Source: a virus
IMG/VR virus record: IMGVR_UViG_3300013286_000044
Coordinates: 1 to 28,222 of that record
Direction: 5' to 3' (one strand)
Length of the DNA: 28,222 nucleotides
The position numbers were made by a program, and so were the translations under genes. The number at the start of each line of letters is the position of its first letter. Position 1 is the stretch's first letter. Shown here piece by piece: positions 18,635 to 25,582 of the stretch. The notes under the pieces were generated by a model. It was not told the DNA's origin and made no database searches. It worked only from the letters and a program-made list of their open reading frames with translations.

Positions 18635-20019
18635 TATTGATTTCCTTGTTCAGGAGGCGGATCTCTCCTAAAAGTGTCGATACTTGTTGTATATTTCTTC
18701 CAATATGTTGCTGTCGGTTCAACAGGAGTTGCCACAGCTTCTGTCTTAGACGGAAGGTGTGCTGTTGGATCTAGATGTTCATGTCCGGCCCAGGGTTCAT
18801 GTTGCGGAATTCTCGACGCTTTTGGGGCCGTGGCGGCAGACGGGCCATTCATGTGTATTTCAGTGGCCGTTTCTACATGATTTTTACCGCTTCTGATATT
18901 AGTCGTACCAGTCGCTGTAAGATTATTGTCGCCCACAGAGTTAAGATTAAAATTACGTTTTGCTGTAAGATTAATATCTCGATCAGCAGTGAAATTAATA
19001 TCATTTTCGCTATGCACACTTATACTATCTTCAGCATAAATGTCTATTTTTCCATTGCTGGTTAATTCTATCCAGGTGGTTCCCTTGGCATTTCCAATGT
19101 AGATCAAGTCTTCGCTATTATGCAAAAGTATTTGATGACCGGTACGAGTACGTATTCTTACAAGTTCATTGTGTGGTATATTGACATTGCCGCCTGTTTC
19201 ATTTTGTTCTATTGCCGCATACTCGGGAGGTCCTTCATTAGCAAATGTCTTACGAAGAAATGCCGAGTCGCCATCATCCATTACGAAAGATGATCCGCCT
19301 AATCTGCTGATAAAAGCAGATTCAACCTGTGCATCTTTTGGGCCTATTTTTCCTTTAGGAGCATTAACATTTTTATCTATCGGTCCTGGAGTACTAATAC
19401 CAAATACCATACTGGGCGCTTCTCTGCGGGCACTGCTAGTAGTAAGGCCCCTAGTATCATCTTTATCAAGACCTTGAATTTGTAAATGACCATATTGCGG
19501 ATGGATTGGTTTTAAATAATTTGTTGGTTCTATGCTCGTAGTTACTAATCTTTTATTATATTCGGCAACAGGTGATCGAAAACTTTCCCCAGCTACAGCG
19601 GCTGTGGCTGCAATACCTGGAACCATGAAGTTCATGTTTTCATCAGGAACGCATCCTATCCAAAAACCACGCTTGACATCACCTTGGATAAAAATTACCA
19701 TTACAGTGGTACCAACGTCTGGTGGCACCATCCACATACCATAACTTTTTTGTGTATTGTTATAGTTGTTAGACCCGTCGGTTGGATTTTCGGCATTGCC
19801 GCCGAGAAATTTTGTAGCAGTGACTCCATAAAACGGGCTGAGGTAACTGACTGTACGCAATTCACTGCTGTCAGTATTATTTCCAATAGGGCGTAATAAC
19901 TCAACCTGTAGAGTTCCCATAAAGCTAGGATCTTGATGACTGATCACTTTGGCCAAGAACGGGCCCGGATCCGGAGCAGGTGGAGTCGTTGAACTATGAA
20001 AGCCTTGTGCTGATGCCAT
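18634..20019 (-). CDS. 5: Baseplate central spike gp5 (OB-fold and beta-helix, no lysozyme domain)
   Basis: A 461-residue VgrG/gp5-type spike protein. An N-terminal OB-fold (about residues 18-140) contains PFLAKVISHQDPSFMGTLQV and, further on, MWMVPPDVGTTVMVIFIQGD and FWIGCVPDENMNFMVPG. A conserved SRLGGSSFVMDDGD segment lies near 240-253, followed by GHQILLHNSEDLIYIGNA near 300. The region 325-395 is built of about nine 8-residue units (GKIDIYAE, DSISVHSE, NDINFTAD, RDINLTAK and so on), typical of the triple-stranded gp5 beta-helix. The C-terminal tail has HEPWAGHEHLDP. T4 gp5 has 575 residues with a lysozyme domain between the OB-fold and the helix; none is present here. The ATG has GGAAAG 9 nt upstream and a late-type box before it. 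It probably trimerises on the hub and punctures the envelope mechanically. Confidence 0.9.
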   Translation of the reverse strand: MASAQGFHSSTTPPAPDPGPFLAKVISHQDPSFMGTLQVELLRPIGNNTDSSELRTVSYLSPFYGVTATKFLGGNAENPTDGSNNYNNTQKSYGMWMVPPDVGTTVMVIFIQGDVKRGFWIGCVPDENMNFMVPGIAATAAVAGESFRSPVAEYNKRLVTTSIEPTNYLKPIHPQYGHLQIQGLDKDDTRGLTTSSARREAPSMVFGISTPGPIDKNVNAPKGKIGPKDAQVESAFISRLGGSSFVMDDGDSAFLRKTFANEGPPEYAAIEQNETGGNVNIPHNELVRIRTRTGHQILLHNSEDLIYIGNAKGTTWIELTSNGKIDIYAEDSISVHSENDINFTADRDINLTAKRNFNLNSVGDNNLTATGTTNIRSGKNHVETATEIHMNGPSAATAPKASRIPQHEPWAGHEHLDPTAHLPSKTEAVATPVEPTATYWKKYTTSIDTFRRDPPPEQGNQ

Positions 20020-20040
20020 ATTAATTTACTTTCCGTGTGT

Positions 20041-20048
20041 CATTTATA
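20041..20048 (-). promoter_or_regulatory. T4-type late promoter -10 box (TATAAATG) before gp5
   Basis: The minus strand reads ATTATAAATGAC in the 37-nt gap between the hub gene and gp5, 21 nt before the gp5 ATG. It matches 7 of 8 positions of TATAAATA, with a final G. Its position fits the other late-type boxes in the window. It would start the gp5-gp25 unit. Confidence 0.5.
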
Positions 20049-20056
20049 ATCGCATA

Positions 20057-22318
20057 CTAAGCAGTTGGTGGCACAAAAGGCTTAGCATAAAAATCATCAC
20101 TGTCGTCACCATAACCCTGAGCCGGTGTTGCAACTGTTTTATCTGTAGTCGACGAATATGGTGGTGTGGGTGCGCGAGTTGATTCTTGCATTGGGCGGCG
20201 AAATGCTTTTAACTCTTGAGTAAACTGGCCATTTTGAAAAAGGCTATCAACATGGATCAGTTGATATAGTCCGCTAAAATTTATAATATTTTGACTCTTC
20301 CCAGTTTCCGGATCTTTATAAGTTTTCTTACCAAAATTATATAATCCAGTACCTTGATTAAGATCAATGGGGCTTTTATAGTTGACACGAATATCGACTT
20401 CGCCGCTAGCCCAGTTGACAGAGCCATCAGCATTTAAATTTTGAAACTCCGATGGCGCACTGTGATAATTTCCTAGTCCGCTTTGAACAATATAATAAGG
20501 ATCTCCTATTATTTTCATCCGTAATGCGGTCATTTCTATGCCTTTAGTAACAGCATCGTGCCATACCTTAGCGGCACGAGTGGCTTGGGTATCGTTGCCA
20601 CCTCCTCCTCTGAGGTCGTAGTCAGTTAATGTTTTAATAAATCGCACAGTTGGACTTTGTACCCCCGGGGAATTATCAGTTGGTTGTGATTTTCCGTTTG
20701 GATCAACTACCTTAGTCGGTGTACCCTTGGACGCATCACTGACTGACCGCTGTGTGTCGATCGACTGGGATGCCAGTGATGCCGGTAATTCAGCGGTAAA
20801 ACTATAATCAAATTTGAGTTTCCAGTCTATAATATCTACATTTTTTCCAGTAAACATATAGTTATATTCTTTTACTGCTTGTTTGTTTAGTTCAGCATAT
20901 CCTGGTGGTTTGCCTCCGGCCGCTAGAATCTTGCTAGTATGAGTTTTATAAAGGACTACTTTGTATACATGGAGATATGCTAAACGTCCAGTGGGGGTAT
21001 TAGGTTTTGAACTGATAATATACTGCTGTGGCACGATGGTCCACCAATTTCTTTCACCTTCTGTGGTCACCGCTTCCTCTCGGAGTGTTTCATCTGCAAA
21101 TGCACTTTTTAATAAAATGCTATTGATAGCAGACATCACACTAGAATCTTGGGGGAATGTAAATGAGTTCTGATCACCACCGATCGTGTTTTTTGATCGC
21201 ATAAAGTGATCAATTTCTTTATTATACACAACATTATCCGGAGTTTGCGGAGCATCGGCTTTGCCTACTCTCATTGCCGAAGCACCAAGGGCGTTGACCG
21301 TGCCAATGCTCTGCACTAGAGAACTGTTGATTTCACTTCTTGACACGCCCAATGTTGAATAGGTCGTTTTTAAATCATCAACATCGATATTCCCCATTAA
21401 AGTCGGTGCTGATAGTTTAGGTAGTGGTCCAGCGGCCATTTGATCTTTCGATGCGAGTTCGGTTGGAAAAAGGATAACAACTTCGTCTGCTTTTTCTAGA
21501 CTTTGTTCAGTGGCAATGGCTCGCAACTTTTTATTCATACCAGCTTGTAAACTACGTACACCAGTTTGTAAGACTTCCTGGACTGTTTTACCTTCAGCAG
21601 AAATGTCAGTTTTGAAATTAGCTGTAGCATCAGTTATCGCATCTAGGCCCCATGAAATTGCCTTGCAAGTATATTTAGAACCATTGGCATCGGCCGTCAT
21701 AGATATGTCTGCAAATTGAAAAGGAATATATCTTCGTGTTCCTGGAATATTTGACATGGCACCGGTTTCTTTATTTCCACGAAACTCAAGAGTAATTATA
21801 AATGGTGCGTCGCGCCAACTGACATTACCTTTACGAGTAGCGGCTGCTTGACATGCAATGAAGAACATGCCCAGACTATATGGTTCTATGATATCAAATG
21901 TTATTACTGTACCGCCTGGATTATTTTGTGTCTGAAATCCAATTAGACTGCTGAGTTTTAGATTATTAATAAAAAAATCAAACTGGCCAAGTGGGGTTTT
22001 GACGCGATTTGTCGGGGATGCATTTGCGCTTTTACAAATTAGCGAGATAGGTTTTCCAGCAATATAAGAACTGTATGGATCATTGATTTCAGCCTTGCTC
22101 AATGCACCTATACCTATCACATAGTCATATGTTGCATAGGCAAACAATGGATTCTTTAGCGGGAGTTTCACTCCTAACTTGGTAAAAAACTTACCTATGC
22201 TACCAAACGCTCCTGTTACGGCACTTGTAGCCCCTGCCACTCCACCGACACTTCCGATCGAGGTGACCACTGCGGCTGCGGCACCAATACTTGCTGGATT
22301 AATTGTTGGTCCAGTCAT
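20057..22318 (-). CDS. Baseplate hub protein candidate (gp27 position)
   Basis: A 753-residue protein between gp53 and the gp5 spike, a natural place for the hub protein that carries the spike. After a hydrophobic Ala/Gly/Val-rich N-terminus (residues 8-45) comes NPLFAYATYDYVIGIGALSK (near 56-75). The middle holds a beta-rich region and a stretch with polar and charged residues. The C-terminus has IGDPYYIVQSGLGNYHS near 625 and YQLIHVDSLFQNGQFTQELK near 685-705. That last motif, followed by RRP, is the kind of ending seen in phage hub proteins (a short beta-hairpin then G-x-F-x-Q-x-L). T4 gp27 has 391 residues, so this is nearly double and the assignment to gp27 is inferential. The ATG has TAGGAAT about 7 nt upstream; the gp53 stop is 1 nt away. 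The last 50 residues are Pro/Thr-rich and probably flexible. Confidence 0.6.
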   Translation of the reverse strand: MTGPTINPASIGAAAAVVTSIGSVGGVAGATSAVTGAFGSIGKFFTKLGVKLPLKNPLFAYATYDYVIGIGALSKAEINDPYSSYIAGKPISLICKSANASPTNRVKTPLGQFDFFINNLKLSSLIGFQTQNNPGGTVITFDIIEPYSLGMFFIACQAAATRKGNVSWRDAPFIITLEFRGNKETGAMSNIPGTRRYIPFQFADISMTADANGSKYTCKAISWGLDAITDATANFKTDISAEGKTVQEVLQTGVRSLQAGMNKKLRAIATEQSLEKADEVVILFPTELASKDQMAAGPLPKLSAPTLMGNIDVDDLKTTYSTLGVSRSEINSSLVQSIGTVNALGASAMRVGKADAPQTPDNVVYNKEIDHFMRSKNTIGGDQNSFTFPQDSSVMSAINSILLKSAFADETLREEAVTTEGERNWWTIVPQQYIISSKPNTPTGRLAYLHVYKVVLYKTHTSKILAAGGKPPGYAELNKQAVKEYNYMFTGKNVDIIDWKLKFDYSFTAELPASLASQSIDTQRSVSDASKGTPTKVVDPNGKSQPTDNSPGVQSPTVRFIKTLTDYDLRGGGGNDTQATRAAKVWHDAVTKGIEMTALRMKIIGDPYYIVQSGLGNYHSAPSEFQNLNADGSVNWASGEVDIRVNYKSPIDLNQGTGLYNFGKKTYKDPETGKSQNIINFSGLYQLIHVDSLFQNGQFTQELKAFRRPMQESTRAPTPPYSSTTDKTVATPAQGYGDDSDDFYAKPFVPPTA

Positions 22319-22319
22319 G

Positions 22320-22622
22320 TTATATTCCTAACACAGTTTTGAGACCGCTATTCTTTGGAATGTAAATTTTAGTTCCTGGTACAAAATCAAAAATAGGATC
22401 TTCGATCACATCCATATTACGTTGTGTAAATACCCACCATAGACCAGGATCACCGTATAGGTCAAAGGCTAGCAAATCAGGACGAAATGTATATTGTGGT
22501 TGTATCGTATATAAAAAATCATCAGGTTGTGAGCTTACTGGTCTAATAGACATCACATCGAGATAATCGTTGACTACTTGTGTAGTGAACCACGGACTTG
22601 TGTTTTGATAGTTTGATGGCAT
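22320..22622 (-). CDS. 53: Baseplate wedge protein gp53 (LysM-like)
   Basis: A 100-residue protein with the compact gp53 core: an aromatic N-terminal strand, then YTFRPDLLAFDLYGDPGLWW (near 49-68), VFTQRNMDVIEDPIFDFVPG (near 69-88) and TKIYIP near the end. The RPDLLayDLYGDpxLWWvF...RNxDxIxDPixDFxxGxxIyIP pattern is characteristic of gp53 and related LysM-like baseplate proteins. gp53 holds the wedge together with gp6 and gp25 around the hub. T4 gp53 is longer (196 residues), so this is a minimal version. Its ATG follows the stop of the upstream gene after a single base (TAATATG), with AGGAT upstream. The stop is one base before the hub start codon. Confidence 0.85.
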   Translation of the reverse strand: MPSNYQNTSPWFTTQVVNDYLDVMSIRPVSSQPDDFLYTIQPQYTFRPDLLAFDLYGDPGLWWVFTQRNMDVIEDPIFDFVPGTKIYIPKNSGLKTVLGI

Positions 22623-22623
22623 A

Positions 22624-23637
22624 TTAAATATATCCTGTTGGGCTAGTTAGGTAACCTCCGGTTACGAATCGATCTAGACTAAACTTACGAACACTATCTC
22701 TACTGTAAACTGGTATCAATTCTATCTGGAATGAACTTTTTGTAGGGACATGTGTGACACCGCCACTGGTTTTTCCACCAATACCGAATGTACCTAATAG
22801 ACCAGCTACTTGCCCCACGCCGCCTGCGATGCTACCTACAGCGGCTGTTACGCCGCCTATACCGGTAACTACATCACCTACTGTATCAGATAGACCCCCT
22901 ATACTGTCGCTAAGTCCTTGCAGTTCACCTGCGGCACTGCCAAATACTTCAACTCCAATATAATCACATTCATTATTCAGTGATACACTCATACTTTTAA
23001 CAACCACAGGCACATTTTTAAACACATAGTTTCCATATCCATTTAACATGATCACAGGCGGAGGATTTCCTGCCTTGGGATCGGCACCGCTGAACATCTT
23101 AGTCAGGGAACGAAGATAGTGTACCATGGCGATCCAATATAGTCCCTGCTCAGGATCTTCCACATACATGGGTGCTGTAATACTTATTGATCCAGGATCG
23201 CTACCTCTGTAAGCCTGGAAAGCATAATTAGTGTGTACAGCATCTATTGGCCTATAACTGGCTGCACTGGCAATTTTAATAGTAGGAGTATAAGGAAAAA
23301 TTAAACCGCCTGCATCTTTCAATGGTGTTAAAACCACGCTACTCCTAAAGCTAGACCAAGTAGACAGGCTTAGTCGCACACGCCAGTCATTTGCTCCGGC
23401 AGCACCTTCCCCGCTAAAACTGGCAATGGCACTTTCGATGTCACCTATGGCTTCGCCTGCAGAAGGCAAATCAATACTTCGAATAGCACTTGCATATCCT
23501 TCTGCACCGCCACCGGCAGCGGTAAATGCCGATGATACTGAACCAGCTAAATTACTAGCGGTGTTTATTGCACCGCCAATTGCCGTAAGACCGCCAGTTT
23601 CGGCACCTATTTGTGAATTGATTGTTTGGTCTGCCAT
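22624..23637 (-). CDS. Baseplate tail-tube initiator (gp48/gp54-like)
   Basis: A 337-residue protein, first gene of the leftward baseplate operon. The folded core runs from NDWRVRLSLSTW (near 82) through GLIFPYTPTIKIASAASYRP (near 110-129), a TNYAFQAYRGSDPGSISITA strand pair (near 135-154), LRSLTKMFSGAD (near 174) and GNPPPVIMLNGYGNYVFKNV (near 190). It closes with a beta-rich C-terminus, FQIELIPVYSRDSVRKFSLD. I associate this arrangement with tail-tube cap/initiator proteins of marine T4-like phages (gp48; T4 gp48 and gp54 have 364 and 320 residues). Both the N-terminal 75 residues and residues 230-290 are Ala/Gly/Ser/Val-rich and low-complexity. AAGGA lies about 12 nt before the ATG. It could be gp54 rather than gp48; only one such gene is in this window. 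Confidence 0.6.
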   Translation of the reverse strand: MADQTINSQIGAETGGLTAIGGAINTASNLAGSVSSAFTAAGGGAEGYASAIRSIDLPSAGEAIGDIESAIASFSGEGAAGANDWRVRLSLSTWSSFRSSVVLTPLKDAGGLIFPYTPTIKIASAASYRPIDAVHTNYAFQAYRGSDPGSISITAPMYVEDPEQGLYWIAMVHYLRSLTKMFSGADPKAGNPPPVIMLNGYGNYVFKNVPVVVKSMSVSLNNECDYIGVEVFGSAAGELQGLSDSIGGLSDTVGDVVTGIGGVTAAVGSIAGGVGQVAGLLGTFGIGGKTSGGVTHVPTKSSFQIELIPVYSRDSVRKFSLDRFVTGGYLTSPTGYI

Positions 23638-23663
23638 AATAAGTAATTGTCCTTTTGGTATAA

Positions 23664-23670
23664 TATTTAG
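23664..23670 (-). promoter_or_regulatory. Late-type promoter box (CTAAATA) before the baseplate operon
   Basis: The minus strand reads CAACTAAATATTATACC, 26 nt before the ATG at 23637. It is a one-base variant of the ATAAATA core seen elsewhere in the window. It would start the gp48-like/gp53/hub unit. It lies immediately next to the -35 hexamer of the divergent plus-strand promoter (23671-23676), so occupancy of the two promoters is likely to interfere. Confidence 0.45.
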
Positions 23671-23699
23671 TTGACTTTATTATGTGCGTAGTTTATAAT
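23671..23699 (+). promoter_or_regulatory. Sigma70-type promoter for gp55-gp47-gp46
   Basis: A -35 hexamer TTGACT (23671-23676) and a -10 hexamer TATAAT (23694-23699) are separated by exactly 17 nt. This is one base from the bacterial housekeeping consensus. Transcription would begin near 23706, leaving a leader of about 15 nt that contains the GGAG ribosome binding site. No T4 MotA-type middle motif is apparent. It implies early transcription of the sigma factor and recombination nuclease genes by unmodified host polymerase. Confidence 0.7.
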
Positions 23700-23721
23700 A
23701 TAATATCCGGAGAATGAATTA

Positions 23722-24585
23722 ATGACAGTTAAAGTTAACTACCTAAACAACAAGGATATGTTGTTAGAAATACACCGTTCAAAAAGTTCGTATTGTGTGT
23801 TTACCAAACCAGAATACCATCAATATGATATTATTTTACCCAGCATTGATAAGATCAATATACGAACTGTAGCAGAAGCCAAAAGAAATAGAGCTAAACG
23901 AATCGGAGATCTAGACTATCAGACTCGTAAAAAAGCCGGTGAAAAGGTCAAACAGGCCGACTGCGAAATAGACTATAAGAAAATTCAAAAATTAGATCTA
24001 GTGTTTAGGATCATGAGCTTTGATCATATTCCATTGAACAATACTCGCAAGAAAAATCCTAAAAGTCTTGCTGACCATAGAGATAAAGTAAACTTTCCAC
24101 CTTTCCAACATTGGAAGTTTGATGACACGACTCCAGAAAACTTAATCTGCGTGGGCAAGAGTCATTGGAAGGGCACATTAGACAAAGGTCACTTTGACAA
24201 GGATGCGGGCCAAATTACTCCAACTCTAGCCCGCATGATGTTAAAATTGTGTGAGAGGTATGCTACTCGAGGCAACGTTCGTGGCTATACGTACAATGAC
24301 GAAATGAAAGGTCAAGCTATACTACAGTTAACACAAATTGGATTACAATTTGATGAATCGAAATCAGACAATCCGTTTGCCTATTTTACTGCCGCGGTGA
24401 CCAACAGCTTTGTCCGTGTTATTAATATTGAAAAACGCAATCAAAACATCCGTGATGATATTTTAGAAATGAATGGTATGAATCCATCTTACTCACGCAC
24501 AGGCGCAGGAGAACATGCGGCTGCACTTAAACGCCACAACGAGGACACAATCAATGATACAACCAATGATACCCCAACTGTTTAA
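23722..24585 (+). CDS. 55: Late-transcription sigma factor gp55 with a large internal insertion
   Basis: A 287-residue gp55 homologue; T4 gp55 has 185. The N-terminus VNYLNNKDMLLEIHRSK (residues 5-21) parallels the T4 gp55 opening (NYVNNKELLQAI). The sigma core starts near residue 164 (QITPTLARMMLKLCERY) and continues with RGYTYNDEMKGQAILQLTQI, LQFDESKSDNPFAYFTAAVT (208-227) and FVRVINIEKRNQNIRDD. These match the region-2-like helices that bind the polymerase clamp and read the TATAAATA box. Residues 22-160 are largely extra. They include EYHQYDIILPSIDKINIRTV, MSFDHIPLNNTRKKNPKS and VNFPPFQHWKF. The C-terminus (NEDTINDTTNDTPTV) lacks the hydrophobic clamp-binding ending of T4 gp55. The ATG at 23722 has GGAG 9 nt upstream. 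The gene overlaps gp47 by 32 nt. It should direct transcription of the leftward baseplate genes. Confidence 0.85.
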   Translation: MTVKVNYLNNKDMLLEIHRSKSSYCVFTKPEYHQYDIILPSIDKINIRTVAEAKRNRAKRIGDLDYQTRKKAGEKVKQADCEIDYKKIQKLDLVFRIMSFDHIPLNNTRKKNPKSLADHRDKVNFPPFQHWKFDDTTPENLICVGKSHWKGTLDKGHFDKDAGQITPTLARMMLKLCERYATRGNVRGYTYNDEMKGQAILQLTQIGLQFDESKSDNPFAYFTAAVTNSFVRVINIEKRNQNIRDDILEMNGMNPSYSRTGAGEHAAALKRHNEDTINDTTNDTPTV

Positions 24586-25582
24586 AAAAGTTGCCTGTTT
24601 CACAGACATACATTTTGGTTTAAAATCTAACAGTGGTGTACATAACAAAGACTGTGAAGATTTTGTTGACTGGTATATTGCAAAAGCCAAAGAGGAGAGA
24701 TGCGATGTTGGAATTTTTATGGGTGATTGGCATCACAATCGTAATAGCCTTAATATCACTACTATGGACTATAGCCTGCGGGCCTTGGAAAAGCTGGGCC
24801 AGGCGTTCGATGCATTTTACTTTTTCCCTGGTAATCATGATTTATATTACAAAGACAAGCGGGATATACACTCTGTCGAATTTGGAAAATATATTCCCGG
24901 CATCACCGTGGTACATGAACCGACTACCATTGGGAACGTCACGCTCTGTCCATGGCTTGTAGGTGACGAGTGGAAGAGCATTGGCAAGAAAGGCGGCAAA
25001 TATATATTTGGTCACTTTGAATTGCCGAGCTTTTTTATGAACGCCATGGTGCAAATGCCAGATCATGGAGAAATACAACTTGATAGTTTTAAAAACTACG
25101 AACTAGGGTTCAGTGGACATTTCCACAAAAGACAGCAACGCCAGAATATGATTTACATTGGCAATGCATTTCCGCACAACTACGCAGACACATGGGATGA
25201 TGAGCGTGGCATGATGATATTAGAATGGGGCGGTACTCCAAAATATCACACATGGCCTGCTCAACCTACTTTCCGTACTACCAAGCTGAGCGAACTAATC
25301 GATCGTGCGGACGAAATAATATTGCCCAAGCAACATTTACGTGTTACACTAGATATAGACATCACATTCGAAGAAGCAAGTTTTATCAAAGAGAAGTTTA
25401 TCGCAGATTATGATATCCGCGAACTGACACTTATTGCCGAAAGAAAAGATATTGAAATTAACACTAATATTGATATACAGGCATTTGAAAGTGTTGATCA
25501 AATTGTGTCCAGTCAAATTATTAGTATTGACAGCGATCAGTTTGACAAAAATACTCTGTTGGAAATTTATAATAGCCTATGA
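24554..25582 (+). CDS. 47: Recombination endonuclease subunit gp47 (Mre11-type)
   Basis: A 342-residue calcineurin-like phosphoesterase, the nuclease subunit of the gp46/gp47 complex that resects DNA ends for recombination and recombination-dependent replication. All metal-binding motifs are present: TDIHFG (D18, H20), GDWHHN (D58), GNHD (N94, H95), GHFE (H154) and SGHFH (H189, H191). The length matches T4 gp47 (339 residues). I chose the ATG at 24554 because GAGGA lies 8 nt upstream and the start falls 17 residues before the DxH motif. The earlier ATG at 24515 would add 13 residues, has its ribosome binding site only 3 nt away and overlaps gp55 by 71 nt. The ATG at 24566 is also possible. 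The stop overlaps the gp46 start (ATGA), indicating stoichiometric coupled translation. Confidence 0.93.
   Translation: MIQPMIPQLFKKVACFTDIHFGLKSNSGVHNKDCEDFVDWYIAKAKEERCDVGIFMGDWHHNRNSLNITTMDYSLRALEKLGQAFDAFYFFPGNHDLYYKDKRDIHSVEFGKYIPGITVVHEPTTIGNVTLCPWLVGDEWKSIGKKGGKYIFGHFELPSFFMNAMVQMPDHGEIQLDSFKNYELGFSGHFHKRQQRQNMIYIGNAFPHNYADTWDDERGMMILEWGGTPKYHTWPAQPTFRTTKLSELIDRADEIILPKQHLRVTLDIDITFEEASFIKEKFIADYDIRELTLIAERKDIEINTNIDIQAFESVDQIVSSQIISIDSDQFDKNTLLEIYNSL
24705..24962 (+). CDS. Possible overprinted membrane peptide inside gp47
   Basis: In a different plus-strand frame within gp47, an ATG at 24705 is preceded by GAGGAG at 24692-24697, a 7-nt spacing. It opens an 85-codon frame. The peptide begins MLEFLWVIGITIVIALISLL: a strongly hydrophobic segment of about 20 residues, followed by a basic patch (KSWARR) and a second hydrophobic stretch (FTFSLVIMIYI). 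This layout would suit a small phage membrane protein. The alternative is chance: AT-rich DNA read out of frame often gives hydrophobic stretches, and the purine run also encodes KEER in gp47. There is no comparative evidence. Confidence 0.15.
   Translation: MLEFLWVIGITIVIALISLLWTIACGPWKSWARRSMHFTFSLVIMIYITKTSGIYTLSNLENIFPASPWYMNRLPLGTSRSVHGL

Noticed and set aside
23714-23722. A tiny upstream frame ATG-AAT-TAA overlapping the gp55 start
   Set aside because: GGAG is only 1 nt before that ATG, too close to initiate there; it is well spaced for the gp55 ATG instead.
24515-24553. An upstream ATG start for gp47 at 24515
   Set aside because: Its AGGAG lies only 3 nt before the ATG, and it would deepen the overlap with gp55. 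The ATG at 24554 has GAGGA at 8 nt and fits the family N-terminus.
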